Shown in pieces: positions 1 to 13,599 of a stretch of DNA of 64,000 nt. Made by a program: the position numbers and the translations under genes. Under the pieces are notes generated by a model. The model was not told where the DNA came from. It made no database searches and saw nothing but the letters and a program-made list of their open reading frames with translations. Every line of letters starts with the position of its first letter. The stretch's first letter is position 1. This stretch comes from Setophaga petechia (taxonomy: Eukaryota; Chordata; Aves; Passeriformes; Parulidae). The DNA is taken from the NCBI GenBank assembly GCA_024362935.1, contig JANCRA010000008.1:29258557-29322556 (forward strand). Reading direction: 5' to 3'.

Positions 1-1541
1 TCTTCAAAATTATTATGGACAAATTATTACTACAGAATCCATGGGGTAACAAAATTTTATGGAAAACAAGGAGACACTGAGAGATTTCATGAGCCCAATT
101 CTGGCATTTTTATGAAATACAGAAAAAGTTTATGTTCACAGCTTTACTCCAAAGGAAGTCACCTTAACATGCTGAACAAAAGCAATTGCTGAAAAGCCCA
201 AAATACTCCAAGAAACTCTTATTTTAAGACCAGGAAAGAGAGTGATGGGTCCTTCATTTTCTCCTGATTCAGACACCGCTCTTATAGAAGGAACTGTGTG
301 TACGAGCTCACCACTGTAAAACAGATTTCAAAAGACTAGTTTAGGAAAGGACCAGGCTCCATTCTTGTCATGTGAAAACCCTGGAGGAGAGGCAGCTTCA
401 GGGAGCAGGAGACCATAAGAAGATGCCAGAAGGAAAGACTGTGATCTGGGTAAGCCTAAGTAAGGACAGCAACAGAAGGCAGGTAATACTCAAGCCATTC
501 CAGGCAGTAAATTTGCTGCTGAGAACAGCTGTGGGAAGAGAGATGCTTTTTCCTAGGAGGTAATTCACCCTATCTATGGCAATGTATCAGAAGAAAAGTT
601 CCTTTTTTCCTGTCTTCCATATAACAGAAATGATCTTTCTTCTTCACAGGATATTCAAGACTCCAGCACTAGGAGGAGACTTGAAGTATGGTCAAAAAAC
701 AATGCAGAAATTTGTGTGGAAGAATAATGTTTTTACCCCCCTCTCTGCCCAAATGAGTTACTACCCTCCTGAGGATGGAAATTCCCCCTCAGCAGAGGTG
801 ACAAACATCAATCTGCTTTAAAGCAAGTCCAGTCTTCTCACTTAAACAGAATCCTTCAATACTTTGAGGCCAACTCTGCCTGAACATACACCCTGTACAA
901 GCAAACACATGGACACTCGTGAATTCCATGGATCTCTGATTCTGTATACTGTAAGCAACAGACATCTCTTCCTCAAGGTCATGAGCAAACATATACAATC
1001 AATCAGTCCTGCCTGGCAGCATGGCTGGATGAAAGCTCTAGAGTTCCAACTTAACCTATAAGTCAATATCTGAGTTCACACCTTCTCTACAGCAGAAACA
1101 GATGTCTGATTTTTGCTCTTACTTCTTCAAGTACAAGGGAAGCTTGACCTGCAGAAATGACACCAAATGTAGACAACAGTTTTGGACATGTCCATATTGC
1201 AGTGGAAAATGATCTTTCTAGAGCTAGCCACATCCTTATCTTTCATAGCAAACAGTAAAAAGCTGGAAAATCCAGCTCTTCCAAACCCTCTTGTTAAGTA
1301 CTTTTCAGTGCTGGCTTGCATAAATATCTTGAAAAGTGTCCCCAAAACAGCCACATACAGACAGGAATCTTATGCTGCTTACAGGGAAAAAATTTGCTGA
1401 AATTGGGCACTTCTACCTCAGCTGAAGTAGGTGTGCCTACTCCAACAATTTCAAAATCCAGCTGCAAATTACAAAGAACATCATGCCCATACAAAATAAG
1501 CTCCTCAATTCCTAAAGAGAAACAAAAAAATAATTCCATAC
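1..1541 (-). other. ANKS6: ANKS6 intron 2 (5' part only)
   Basis: This is sequence downstream of ANKS6 exon 2 on the minus strand. I looked for the next ankyrin exon and found no frame resembling it. Short open frames on both strands show no family resemblance. I see no further feature here. Confidence 0.75.
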
Positions 1542-2041
1542 CTGCCTGAGGCCTAATTGTTGTGAGAGATTCCAAATAGTCCTTCATGTCTTTGTGTTTG
1601 AAGCCAACAGAGATTTCAAAAGGTGTTTTATGTAGTACATTCAAGTGATCAGGGTTGGCACCTTTCTCCATGAGCTGCTGTGCCAAGCTCACCTTTCCAC
1701 TAACGGCTGCCAGCATTAAAGGGCTCCAGCCCACTGTCTTTATAGTGTAGTTACAGTCAGCTCCCCAGTCTAGCAACAGATGCACCACTGCCTCATGTCC
1801 ATGCTGAGCAGCTGCCATCAGTGGAGTGATATCGGGAAGATCATCTCTGCTGCTGTTAAGTACATTTGTGCTAAAATGGTCGTAATTGTCCACAAAAGCT
1901 CCAGATTCCAGCAACAATTTCACCATGCTGACATGACCGCCTCTGGAGGCCATTGTGAGGACGCTGGCTCCTAACTTGTTCTGTGCATTGAGATCCGCAC
2001 CATTCTCCAGCAAGATGTGGGCCACGCTTAGATGTCCAAAC
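1542..2041 (-). CDS. ANKS6: ANKS6 coding exon 2
   Basis: This 500-nt exon encodes residues 118-284. The acceptor is CTTCCAAG ahead of base 2041. The first G completes the split arginine codon (AG|G), giving the continuous join AAR-FGHLSV. The donor reads GCAG|GTATGG, with GT at 1541-1540. It encodes ankyrin units with [36 protein letters not shown] and [11 protein letters not shown]. Reading past the donor loses all ankyrin similarity, which supports the boundary. Confidence 0.93.
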
Positions 2042-5000
2042 CTTGGAAGAAAGAGACACAAGGGAGAATTAACACCTTGGACTGCAAAAAACCAACATAC
2101 TCGGAACCTAGAAAACTTCATTACCAAATTTGCCAATTGACTAATACATACACTGTGAGGGATTATATAAGCATCTCTGAATGTGATAATGGGCACCTTG
2201 CTGGAGGAGACCACTTATCAGCTGAGGACTGTAAACTAAACCATTCCACATGCGCCAGTGACCGTGCTCATAAAGCAGGCACCTATTGAAGAGGATGGTC
2301 TGCTCAAAGCAGCAAAGTGCCAGCCTCATTTTCTGCCACAGGGCACCAACTCCTAACTTCCATAAATCAGTGTCACTTTCATCCTCTTATTTCCACAAAT
2401 GTATCACATCAAAAGATCAAAGCTAGTTTGTTTCCAGAGATCTTTATTAAGTACTGCCATTACTACCGAACAACTGGAATAAAAACTGCAGAGTCAGTAC
2501 TAACTAAGGAAGACAAGGACCATTTTATCAACTAGGGAGTCAGTCTTTTATATTTGCATTATCCCTTGTTTTCCAGTTGTGAACCATCAATGAACTCCCA
2601 CAATGTAAGAAGACTTAGGGAATACAGATGTGTCCAGGAAGGCCAGAGAAGAACACGGTGAGTGGCCATCACTGCTGTAAAGTTAGCTGAACTTCTGTCA
2701 ACACCAAGGGGACCAGAGAGGATCTTTAAGAGAAATGGCTTGCCAGCAGAGTAGGACAACTGGCCATGCAAATGGCCTTCCCTAAAACAATCAGTGGAAA
2801 TTATTCTGCTCCTCAGTCACACACACCAGCATGGGGGGACGCATCAACACGGTTCACCCCAACACCGAGCACCAAAATGAAATGAAAATAAATTTTAAAA
2901 AAGTAAGGTGCTTGAGTTGGCTTCCAGCCAGGTATTTCCTCCCTGATAACTGGAGATGCCCAGGGCATAAGCTGACAAAAGCAGGCAGACAGAACAACCA
3001 CAAACTCACTCAGCTAAAATGCAAAGAGTAAATTTATTTGTTACCCCTTGAACCTGGGGATCCCCAAAGCAACATACAGGCAGAGATACAGAATTGGAGA
3101 AGCAGGCACCATTACCAGTTCATGCTAAAGGACCAATGGCCTGCAGTTCACACAATACTAATCAAGAATTATTCCTGGCTGCAAGGTCACTTGAGTGATT
3201 TACATTCCTCCTCAACAGTCTTGAGGTTTTTAACCCATTCCTTCCAACACCCAGCACTGATGATGAGCATACAGGGGCTGGTAATGGGTGTGCCATGGTG
3301 TCTTGTGATTTGACTGTCTGTTGCAGTTGCTATGTCAGGCTTGCACTATGATTTCAAGACACTGCTGTATTACAAGGCTAAATTGAAACCCTGTGTAATA
3401 TTAAGTATCTGCCAATAAAGAAATATGGCACCAAACCCTCCTTGTGTGAAATATCTACAAGAACGTGGTCAGAGTACTGAACTCTGACACCAGCTTTACC
3501 AGAAACCTAGCTTTGATATCACTTGACTATCAGAGGCTCTGCTAGTTTGTCAGTAAGCAAAAGGCAATGAGACAAGCCACACCCCCAACCAGCCAGTTAT
3601 CAGTGAAAAAATGGCAACCCCATATTTTAATAAATATAATATCTTGACAAGATGTGTGCATCGTGCTCTTGTTGCAGGCATCATGCACTACTGCACGTTT
3701 ATGGACACTGTGCTTGGCACAACCCAACTCTGACCCTGAAGGCAACTTTTGTACATTACAGCAAAGCAAACCTTAGTCAAGGAAACCCCAGAGAATGCCA
3801 CTAACCACTTAAAGCAACCACAGCCTCAAAGTCCTTTGTTTCCTTCCAGAGAGTATACAGTTGGAGGAGGAAGCCTCTGGAGCTTGTGTACTCCCTAAAT
3901 CTACCCTGTACCCTTCACTGCATCACCTCAGTAGAGCCTGCAACCCCTGCACACAGGTAATTTTATGCATATATGCTACCTCCTGTCCAGCTGCAATAGA
4001 GCTAATCACAGCCAGAAAATTAAACAGCTACCTAAGTCTGAAGCCTACCTTTGTACAAACACTGGGCTTCCTTTCTGGTTATCCATTAAAAAGAGAAAAA
4101 TGCTCTTCTACTTTATGCTTTTCAACAATATATACAGTACTTTTCAAATGTCAGCCAGTAATTTCTTGAAATCAGTGAGAGGGTTTTAGTCATCTGACTT
4201 TATTGTTTTTAGGGAATGAGCGTATGGTTTTCATTAAGGGGGAAAAAAAATCTGTTTCTGCAACTTTTTTCCTTTTCTTTAAACCTTCACAAAATAATTA
4301 AATTCTTGAACCTTGTCTTCCTTGTTCTTACTGGGAAACCAGCTGTGTGACTCATTCTTTGGGAACTTTCTATGGCCATTAATTGAAAAGAGAAATATTG
4401 ACCTTGAAACAGATTATTTTCTTCCAAGTATTTTGAAGTTATGAAATTAAAAAAAAAAAAACAGCCAAAAAAAACCCCAAACAACCAGAAAAAACATCAA
4501 AACAAAACACCACCAGAATAACAAAAAACATTCTCTTGATTAAGCATTCAGTTATTATAGGAGAGCAATGCTCTCCAACCCTGTAAAACACGCCTGAAAG
4601 CCCAAGATGTGCTTGTAGAAATAAAGACAAGCACCAACCCCAGCCTTAGCAACACGGGAACCTCCCATGGCCCAGCAGTGGCTACGCAGAGGGCAGCATC
4701 ACCGATGCAGAAAACAAGCGTTTTGTCATTAAAAGCCCCCAGCAATGATTTTCCCTATCCTCCGGCAAGCCACCTAGGCAAACATGGGCAAGCTAAGGGA
4801 AATTAATTGTTTCAGTTCGCTTCAGTGTGTTTTACATCAGACGTAGTTTTTTCAACAACACACACATAGATGAAAAAACACCCAAAACCAAAAAGAAAAA
4901 AAACCATGCAAAATTAAGTGAGTCTACGTGCATATACCTATTGTCACAGAGAGCAGTGTTTCGTGTTCACGTTAGCTCCAATTTTGCGCTGGCTAAACCA

Positions 5001-5802
5001 AGGAATAACATGCAGTGCTTCAAATACCACATCCTTAACATGGAAAGTTTCTAATGCTCCAGGATAACACTTCGCCATTCTACACCAGACAGCCCCTCCT
5101 CACCCTGACCCAGGCACGGGAACAGGCGACCGCTCCGATCCCCCGGGGACAACCCAGGGCCCCGCTGGCACCAACCCACCGCGGCCCTCAACATGGCGCC
5201 CGCCCTCTCTCCCACGCTGGCTCGCCCGGAGCTCCCCGGCGCCCTCCCTCGGCCCGGGGACCGCGGTTCGGAGAGCGAGGGAGCCGAGCGCCCGCGGCAG
5301 CCCGGGGGCGGGGAAGGCAGAGCCCCGGCGGCCCTCCCTCCCTTCCCCGCCCCGGGGCTGCCGCCGACTAGGCCGACGCTCCGCGGCGAGGCGGGATGGC
5401 GGTGGGAGACCCGCACCTCGGCCCTGATCCCTCCCTCCCTCTCCCGTACCTGGCCGCTTGCATGAGGGGGCTCCATCCGTAGTGGTTCCTGCTCTGCACC
5501 GAGGCGCCCTTCCGCAGCAGGAACCGCACCAGCTGCTCGTGCCCCCCCGCCGCGGCGAACTGCAGCCCCGTGTTGCCGGCCTCGTCCGTGCAGTCCACAG
5601 GCACGGCGGGGCTCGGCGGGGACGACGCTTCGCCGCGGGGCTCCGCCGCCGTCTCCTCGGGGCCGCACGACGAGGAGGGGGCCGCGGGGTCGCCGCCGCC
5701 GCCGCCGGGCAGCCCCAAGAGGCGTCGGGCGGTCTCGCAGTCGCCCTGCTCGCAGGCGCGGAGGAAGAGCTGGACCTGGGGGGGCACCCCGCTCTCCCCC
5801 AT
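1542..5802 (-). CDS. ANKS6: ANKS6, first two coding exons (partial, continues beyond position 1)
   Basis: This is an ankyrin-repeat and SAM-domain protein. The family acts in the inversin compartment of the primary cilium with NEK8, INVS and NPHP3, and human loss causes nephronophthisis (established knowledge). Two coding exons are visible, 5802-5450 and 2041-1542, joined by a 3.4 kb intron; together they encode residues 1-284. Ankyrin repeats are seen at about residues 8-30, 73-103, 106-136, 139-169, 188-215, 220-249 and 254-277. Recognisable stretches are [33 protein letters not shown] and [11 protein letters not shown]. These agree closely with the human ANKS6 N-terminus as I recall it, including the MGE start and the PVDC block. 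The linker at residues 30-68 is low-complexity and poorly conserved. The start was chosen by homology, since no in-frame stop lies in the roughly 100 nt upstream. The later repeats and the SAM domain are outside the window. The 5' neighbour is GALNT12, divergently oriented. Confidence 0.93.
2042..5449 (-). other. ANKS6: ANKS6 intron 1
   Basis: This intron of about 3.4 kb separates the two ANKS6 coding exons. Most is AT-rich unique sequence. A low-complexity A/C-rich tract lies at about 4447-4515. The last 350 bases (about 5095-5449) are very GC-rich and belong to the promoter-side CpG island. No other gene was recognised. Confidence 0.85.
4447..4515. repeat. A-rich low-complexity tract with CC interruptions
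   Basis: Runs of A are interrupted by CC/C (AAAACCCC-type) over roughly 70 bases. Similar T/G- or A/C-rich tracts recur elsewhere in the window. It is simple sequence or a decayed retroposon tail. Confidence 0.6.
5450..5802 (-). CDS. ANKS6: ANKS6 coding exon 1
   Basis: This exon encodes residues 1-117 plus two bases of codon 118. The ATG is at 5802-5800 with G at +4. The donor reads AG|GTACGG, with GT at 5449-5448. The exon carries the first ankyrin-like unit, a glycine- and serine-rich linker (residues 33-68) and the second ankyrin repeat. It sits inside a CpG island, so several long overlapping open frames on both strands here are composition artefacts. Confidence 0.92.
5692..5706 (-). repeat. 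ANKS6: GGC trinucleotide run coding poly-Gly in ANKS6 exon 1
   Basis: Five consecutive GGC codons on the minus strand encode five glycines (residues 33-37) in the linker after the first ankyrin-like unit. It is a GC-rich slippage-prone site in a poorly conserved linker, so length differences between individuals or assemblies would not be surprising. Confidence 0.85.
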
Positions 5803-6080
5803 GGGCAGCGCTGCCGGGCCCCGAGCGGCTCGCCCGCCCGCGACCGCCCCTCCGCCGCCGGGAAGGCAGCGGGGAGGAGGGGACTCGGCCGGCGAGAGGA
5901 GGCCGGCCCAGGGCGGCCGCAGCGCCCCGGCCGCTCTCGCACGGCGTGGAGGGGGAGCCGGGCTGGGCCGCTTTCCTCGGAGCCGGCGAGGGTTATCCCA
6001 GCCTGGGCCGGGGGTCTCGGCGCCTCTCTTGCCCCGCTGGCAGCCCCAGTGGTGTCCCCCCGCCTCGCCCAGCCAGCGCC

Positions 6081-9000
6081 TGTATCCTCACGGCTCCTGC
6101 CACCTTCGCCGGGGATTTCTGCGCTCTGGGCTGCAGCCGTTCCGCGCCGTTACTGGCTGCCGCACAATTAAATGTCCCCGCATTACGTGTCTTTCTGCCC
6201 GCGGTCATGGCAGCACGCCTTCGCTGTGGGGCTTACTTTCACCTGACACAACAATCCCTTTTTCTTGCTTCACAACGCGACTTCCTACAGCCTGGCGCGG
6301 TCCCTGTCAGCCCCGCTCCGTGTACCTGATACTTCAGTCTTTACTTGCACTGTCCTACTTTGTGTCTCCTTTAGCTCCAATGCGGTGTCTCTCCTCAACG
6401 AAATACAGGACTCAAAGTTCAGTCTTTTCCCCTACAAACATCCATTTCCCATCTCCTGACGGCACTGATTAGTCTTTCAGTTTAAAATCTTCGTGCATAA
6501 ATGTGAATTTCTTGTGTGTCTTCTCTTCAGTTTCAGCCCCCCAGGAAATCCTGAAATCTTTTCTAGGTTAAACAGATTTTACAACATCTAAAGCAAGGCA
6601 AAGAAGAAAAGAAAAAAATCTTAAACTTCATCACTCGGTGATATCGTGTCGTGTCCCTATCTATAAGATCAGTGACTTCAATGGCAGGACAGGGCACTTG
6701 TTATAGAATGGAGGGTTTGAGGATGACAAGACTAGGAAAACTTAAAAGGAGTATAAAACTATCAAATGCCACTAAAGTGTAGCAATCCCCTGGTTTTAGG
6801 CAGTGCCATTCTTATCTTCCAAGTTATACAGCTTTTTGGCTCTGATACACTGGTAAATCCAGATTGCCAGATCATCATGGCAAAGGGCCAAACTTATTAC
6901 ACTTGGAGAAAGTCTACAGCAAACAAGAGTCTTGGCTATGGTTATGGACACTTTTCCTTTGGGAAAGTACCATTCATGGAAAAAAAAATTACATATTTAT
7001 CATTACAGAAATAATAGAACAATTTCCTGGACAGGGCACATATTCAGGGATACTTCTTTAATTATAGATAGCATGTAGAATATTTAAGTATGTGTCGCCT
7101 ACATTTATGTTAAATAATTTTCTTAAGCATAAAGAAGCTTACAGTGGCCATCAGCAGAGTGAAGATGCATGGCTAGGGAGAATTTTGGTCCAGCCAAAAC
7201 AGCCTACAGCTATCCTACATTATCACAGTATGAGAAGCTTGCTGTTGTCAATAAAGCTGGATGGTGCAAATCACTCTTTGTAAGATTTCAGAGCCTGGAA
7301 GAAGGGAATGGCAAGAGTCACTAATGCAATACATTATTCATGACTGAAGAAAATTGGGTCATACTTACCATATCAAAGTGCATGCTTGGATATTGTCAAA
7401 TTAATGACAGGATCACTCCACTTTATCTTTGACATAAGCTACTCAACATGTTGATCCTATGAATTTGTTATGTAGCTGATGGTTATGCTATCAATTTCTA
7501 CTAATGGTCTGAAACTCCAGACAAAAATATCATGAATGGAATTAGAAGCCTATCAGCAAAAGATGCAACACTTATTTTAAGAAGTTTATAAGACATAGGA
7601 AATATTTGATGGGGTTCAAAAAATGAGAGGGAATTGTTCTGAATTTTGCTGCTGTCATCTGATGGTCATCATCTTCAGTTGGCATCCTCAGCATTTATCT
7701 ATAAATGATCACTCAGGGATTTCTGTCACTGACTGATGAGCAAGGCAAGGAAAAATAATCAAATTTCTTCGGATATGAATAAACTGCTATGGAATATTCT
7801 CCTGGATGATGCAGTACCAAGCTCTTTGGAAAATACAGGACTTGATTTCTTCACCAATGAAAGATCAACCTAAGCCTTTCAAACAGTTCATTAAGATAAA
7901 ATAATGGAGAAAGCTTAGGTTGGAAGAAAAGATGGGACAAAATAAAACAAAGATTCTCAAGTGCAGACTGTGTGTTAGTTGTTCAGAAGATTTGTCCAAA
8001 CTGCATCTTTGTCCAGTCAGTGAAAAATGCATTGCTTTTGATAAGAAATTCATTTACATCTGTTCCGTGCTAATTTGTATAAGTCAATGTTAGATTGCTC
8101 CAAGGTTAAAATAATTTTAAATGACAGAAAAAACCCTAATGAATGAAGAAATTACTTTCAAATAAAGATGAGAAGAGTGCAAGGAACAGAACGGGCCCAC
8201 CAAAAAGGGCAGAACAGATAAGGCAGGAGTACACATGTCAGGAATCAACATCTGTGGAACTTCTCTAACCTAAGTCTCCACTGCTGATGATCTCAAAACA
8301 CCAGCAACACCAGCAAGGAGATACAAGCTTTATTGATGCTACTCATCATATAATGGGAAATGAAAGAGATAAATTACTTAGAGTCATTGTTTTTCAAGAT
8401 TCAGAGCTAAGCATTTGCCAAATGAAGCCTAGGAAACCATTAGAGCATGTAATGTACCTGTGGAACTAGTAAAGTAAGTATAATATGGCGAGTGTGCAAT
8501 GATGTAGAACTACATATTGGCCATGTAACAAAAAATTCTGTTGCTCTTACAGTAGTAATAGGATGTAATATATTTGGACACATACCATGACACATGAGCA
8601 AATCTCTACCTGATATGTAATTCAGGATCATGTAATATGGAAAACTGTAAAAATGACATCATAATCAGAATCCTCTCAGAAATGTAGAAATGCAAGTAGA
8701 CAAGCAATCTCTTCCAAAGAAGTCTATGAAACTAGAAGTGGCTGACTCACTCATAATCTGCATTATCACAGTGTGAGGATGGTGGCATCTTAAATCCCCA
8801 AGTATGATGGCTTTTTTCATGGCAATTTAAGAGGTAAAAGATTATTTTCTACTGTAAAATCTTACTGATGTGAATCACAAGAAAGTCATGCTTCTGAGAA
8901 AAAGAAAACTGAAACTTTTAATATGTCTTTTGTGTGAAGACAGTTATCCCTGCCTTAATGAAAAGGAAGACACATATATTAGAAATACCATCACAGAAAA

Positions 9001-12000
9001 GGAAATGTTTCCCCAGTATCACTGTACTTATGTATGTTAACTGTCTTCCTTTCAGGCAAAGAAACAGAAACAACCTTGATAAAATTACTAAAAACCAAAT
9101 GGTAGCAAGTAGCTACAGTGTAGGGTGGCATAGATTAATTTCACAACATAATATCTGCTTGACTTCTTGGTTCAGAATTTTAATCATGGTCTTCTCTTTG
9201 TCTACTGTGACCAGCTGCTATACCTTTATGAGGAATTTACTTCATTTATTTGTTTCAGAATATGCCATAATTTTGACAAACTTTCAAAAAGTATTTGCAA
9301 TTCAGTATTTTAATTCATTGTGTCTGCATGTATGGAAAATCAGTCAGATTTCCAACATAACATATCTTCCTTAACATTGTACCATACTTCGTGAGCAGAA
9401 CTGTGGTTTTGTTCCAATACTTTCTGACAGCTAAGCTTCCTGGCCTAGGTTTCCTTTATCTACCTTATCTTTTCCACTGCCTACAGTTCATACTTGCTAT
9501 TTAGTGTAAGAGAAAAATTGCATGCAAGCAATACATACCTACAGCAAGGAAATATATTGATTGATGGCTTTGACATGCATGTTCTGTCTCTGTCTGTCTG
9601 TCTGTCTGTCCATCCTGGCTTGTATGTGACCTTTTGAGCAGGCATTTTGTGTGTGTATTTTATCTATGGGTGCACATACACATGTGCACATACATGTTCT
9701 ACAGAGATCTGCAAACTGGTGCAGCTGAGGTCTTGCCCAAGTAATCCACTGAATGCTGCCTCATTTTATTGACCTGTCACTAGGGGAATTTCACAGCATT
9801 CATCAGCCTGATAGAAGAACCCTGGTGACAGTTTCTATCTCAGTCGTCTAGTCTGTGTTTTTATTCTGCTTTATTTTTAGGGTTCTTCCTCTCAACTCCT
9901 TGATCTCTCTGCCTCTATACTATACACCCAGCTTCTCTCTTGACCCAAAGCTTCCCTGTAAAACAGGGTTCCTGCTGAAGCACTGAGAACCCTTTGGCCC
10001 TGGAGAAGCAGGGTGTGGCTCATTTCATGTTTTGCATGCACTGTGCAGCTGTCTCAAATAAAGAGACTTTCAATCCAAACACATTTATTTAAAAAAAAAA
10101 CATCCTTGGCAGTGGTAGTGCAATAGGCTGAATAATAATATTTTAAAAATATTTGTGGTAATAAAGGAGAGAAAGAGCAGCCAATGTGAGAACTGGGGAG
10201 GTCTTGCAGGGCAGTGCACAGTTTTTATGCACAGTTAAAACAATGGTGAACAATGACCCCATAGGTCCAATGCTATCTCCAGGGAGTATGTTTTATAGCT
10301 TGGATGATTCTTCCTCTCCTTAAGCAAATTTTCTAACCAAAGTATTTGTACATGTTGGTTCCTATCATATTTTTCTGATTTTTTTTTTCTTTAGAATATG
10401 TAAGCTTTTTCTTTTTCTAGAACTAGGAACTTTATTCTGAAATACATTATTTGATACTTTATTTTTACTCTGGAAGTGTGAATTTAGGAAGCTGTTTAAC
10501 TTATTGAAAATGCAGTCTTCCCACTCCATTTCCATTTGAGATTTTTGCTTTTTACACACACAAAAAAAAAAAGGAAAAGTTTCTATGAGGTGAATTTTAA
10601 ATATTTGGCAAAATTCAATAGCTCTGTTTTTTCTGTAATGTATACATCTTCACTAAAAATAAGAATACCTTTTAATAAATCTACAGGTGTTAAATAGTTC
10701 ATCTTATCTTGCCTCTTTTGGTATTCCCTATATGTAAGCCTGGTCCTTCAATAAGCTTATGTATTTTAAGTAAACTAAATATTACCTGCATTTCAAACAT
10801 ATTTCAGAGAGCAGGAGATACACCCTTAATTTCAGCTATTACATTCACTATTATGTGAATTCTTCTGGACAATTGCATATTGTTGTGGTTAGTCTTTTTC
10901 TCTTAGTGCTTTTTGAAAGGTTTCATTAATATTTTGAATGCTTTTTGAGGTGAATAAAAAAATTTCTGGTTTTGAAATTAAACTTTTCAAAGACCATTGA
11001 TTATTCTACTGATCTGTTTTAATTTGGACAACTAAGGACACAATAGATATTTCTAGATAGGTAATTAGAGTTTTTATATGATTTGTTTGGTTACTCTACT
11101 TATCTTTGGTTGAAACTCCTGAAGCACTTGCAATTATAACACTAAAAAATCATAACAAATTATTTTAACTTCCATTGTTATTCAACCTGAAAGAAACAAG
11201 AGAACTGCTTAAAAGGAACTCTTCCATGAAAATTTTGTTACAAGTTTTATGGCTAGCAGTAAACTCATTCATTTGCCTTGATTGCAGATATTTTTTCCCC
11301 CCACTGGGGCTTATTTGCATGTTCAGAGAGAATTTTTACACCTTAACTATTTCAGCTTAGAACGTTCAGTCTTCCCATCACATTTACATCCCAAAAATAT
11401 TTGAAAAGGCTTGACAAAACATGTTTTACCTTAATATTCTTTACATCTTGTACAAACTTCTTTGTGAATGCAAATAATTGATTCTTTATGATTTTTACAT
11501 TAGCCTCATTACTGTACTTTCTCTTGATGAATTTCCTCTGGTTTATGTGTTTGGACATCATCCCCAGGGAACTACTGTTTACTAGCAATACTCTCAATTC
11601 CCACTGCAATGGTCATCACAGAAAGTCTTCACCCATTACTTTGCCATAAGAGCGTTATTACTGCTGAGAGCAGTTCTGTAATTTTTGGTTCTGTATTTCC
11701 CATTTTTTTGTTTCAGAACTTGTTTTAGTCATGTGATGATGTTCTTGTGCTTCTTCCATATCACTCTAATACTTAAAATACTTATATAAAATAACAGATT
11801 TTTATAATATTTAAGAACCTCTGCAGCAGAACTCTCTGTCTTTTTTCTTGGGGTTTTTTGGTTTTGTTTTTTTTCTTACTCTTCTTAGTTAACTCTTAAT
11901 CCTACATTTTGCTCTTCCCAATCTCCTCAATAACTTCTTTTGGGAGTCCAGGAGGATCTCTTCTCCTTTGATTCATTCCAGGAATAGGCTTTCTTCATTC

Positions 12001-13599
12001 AGAAAGATGGCAAGCAAGGAGGCAAAGCAAACACTGGGCATGCGATAACTGGTGCCACCTGACTCTTCAGACCTAAAGTTTGCTAGACACAACATCCTTT
12101 ATATGCAATGTGAATTCTCATGTCCAACATACTGATATTTAGTAGTTGTCTACAAAGCATATTGAAATTAGATTTATGCTTATATAATTTCCTGTGATAG
12201 CTATCTGTATAGCTGAATAAGAAATAATCTGTCTATGCACACACTCATTGCAAATCCACCTAGATTACTTGATTTACACTAGCTTGCCAGAATCAGAATC
12301 CGTCACTGATTTTCAGCACTCTTCTGTCCAGAGCATGGCCCCCACAGTAGTTTAGTCTGCATTTGTTGTCACATACAATATTTATTATCATTTAAAATCA
12401 GAAAGAGCTCATAGCTGTATGCTCTGACTCTGAAAGTGATGAAATTTTTTCCCTTCCTTAGTGTTAGTTTCATTCACTCCTCAGTAGTGCTGGTGAGCAC
12501 TGCCCAGTCCTGTGTACTGGGCTGAAGTTCTCTCTGGGCATGACTGAACTCCACGGCTGGGCTGGTCTTGACAGGCCTCCAACAGGAGAGGATGTTGCAG
12601 TGAACATGGAAAATGCATGGAGCAGATGACCCCAGTTCCAGTTCCCTACTGCAAATGAGAGAGAAAGTGTATCCAGTTATGTTACATTTATGTTAAAGTA
12701 TTTCAAATGCAAAATCAGGAGCTGTCATGTAATCTCAGGGTCTCCAGATCACAAGTTTGGGCAGATGGGGCTTTATACTGTTAGGAGCTGAAGTGAAACA
12801 AGCAGTATGGATATGTTGTTGAGTATGAAGCAAGTCTGAAAGTTCTAACTAGTGCTGCTGTTGTTTTTTTCCTCCATGATTCTGTCAAGCCATAGAATGG
12901 CCTGCTTATTATGAGTATAATAAACTTGGGATTTTCACTAGTATTCTAGATTTCTCTCAATGAGGCCACATTCGTTGACTTTTTTCAACCAAGAATACTC
13001 CTAACTTCAGCCAAAAAGCTTGTCATGAATGCCTATAGTTTCTTAGCCTGTGTTCTGCTCTACTTCTGAAGCATGTGCTATTTCTAGAGGCAGCAGAATG
13101 GATGAAGCCTGGTTTCCTATCAATTTGTTCCCTTTGACCCCTAAGCTCTTCCTAGTCCCTTTGAGGGAAATAACCTCCCTTGCTGTCCTGCAGCTCTGAA
13201 AATTTCTGTCCGTAGACAGCAAGTCTTGAGGCGATACCAATCACTCCCAGAGGCCAAAGCCTCTGCTGTGGCCTTGGCAGTTCAGTGCCAGCAGAGCTTT
13301 CCCTGGCTGGGGAAATGGCATATCCACCACGCAGCCAGCGCTTATGAAGGTCCCTGAAGTTTCAAGGCAACCAGATCACCTTTCCCTTGAAGTTTGACAG
13401 CAAAGGGAACATGCTTTTCTCCTTCCTTCCCGCATCCCAGCTCGGTGTGATCCAGCAGAACCGGGATGGCTTCCACTCCCTCCTTGCCCCGGGATGGGTC
13501 AGCACCAGCCTTGGTTCCACCGGTTGCGTCCCCAGGGTGAACGCGGAGCAGGTTGGAGCTGTGTGCCTTCCCTGGGGTGCTGGAACCCTCGGGGGCCAA
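6081..13599. other. Intergenic region between ANKS6 and GALNT12
   Basis: About 7.5 kb of AT-rich sequence separates the two CpG islands. Open frames here are short, lack coding character and show no recognisable domain. A small TCTG microsatellite lies near 9.6 kb. No RNA gene or well-preserved transposon was recognised. Confidence 0.7.
9583..9610. repeat. TCTG tetranucleotide microsatellite
   Basis: TCTG is repeated about five and a half times perfectly (9589-9610), preceded by an imperfect unit. Confidence 0.85.

Larger units (their letters stand above)
5090..6080. promoter_or_regulatory. CpG island over the ANKS6 exon 1 and promoter region
   Basis: There is an abrupt switch from AT-rich flanks to about 1 kb of very GC- and CpG-rich DNA covering the end of intron 1, exon 1 and about 280 bp upstream of the ANKS6 start. 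This is the normal setting of a housekeeping-type vertebrate promoter transcribing to the left. No TATA box is obvious. The transcription start site cannot be placed from sequence alone, and the island edges are approximate. Confidence 0.8.

Noticed and set aside
1294..1541. Continuation of the ANKS6 exon 2 frame beyond the donor
   Set aside because: Ankyrin similarity stops exactly at the GTATGG donor. The extension is intron read-through.
5051..6472. Long open frames (205-300 residues) on both strands around ANKS6 exon 1
   Set aside because: They are composition artefacts of the CpG island. The ankyrin-coding frame starting at 5802 is the only one with family resemblance.
8934..9374. 146-residue plus-strand open frame in the intergenic region
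   Set aside because: It is AT-rich with no family resemblance and no promoter or splice context. Its composition matches the surrounding non-coding DNA.
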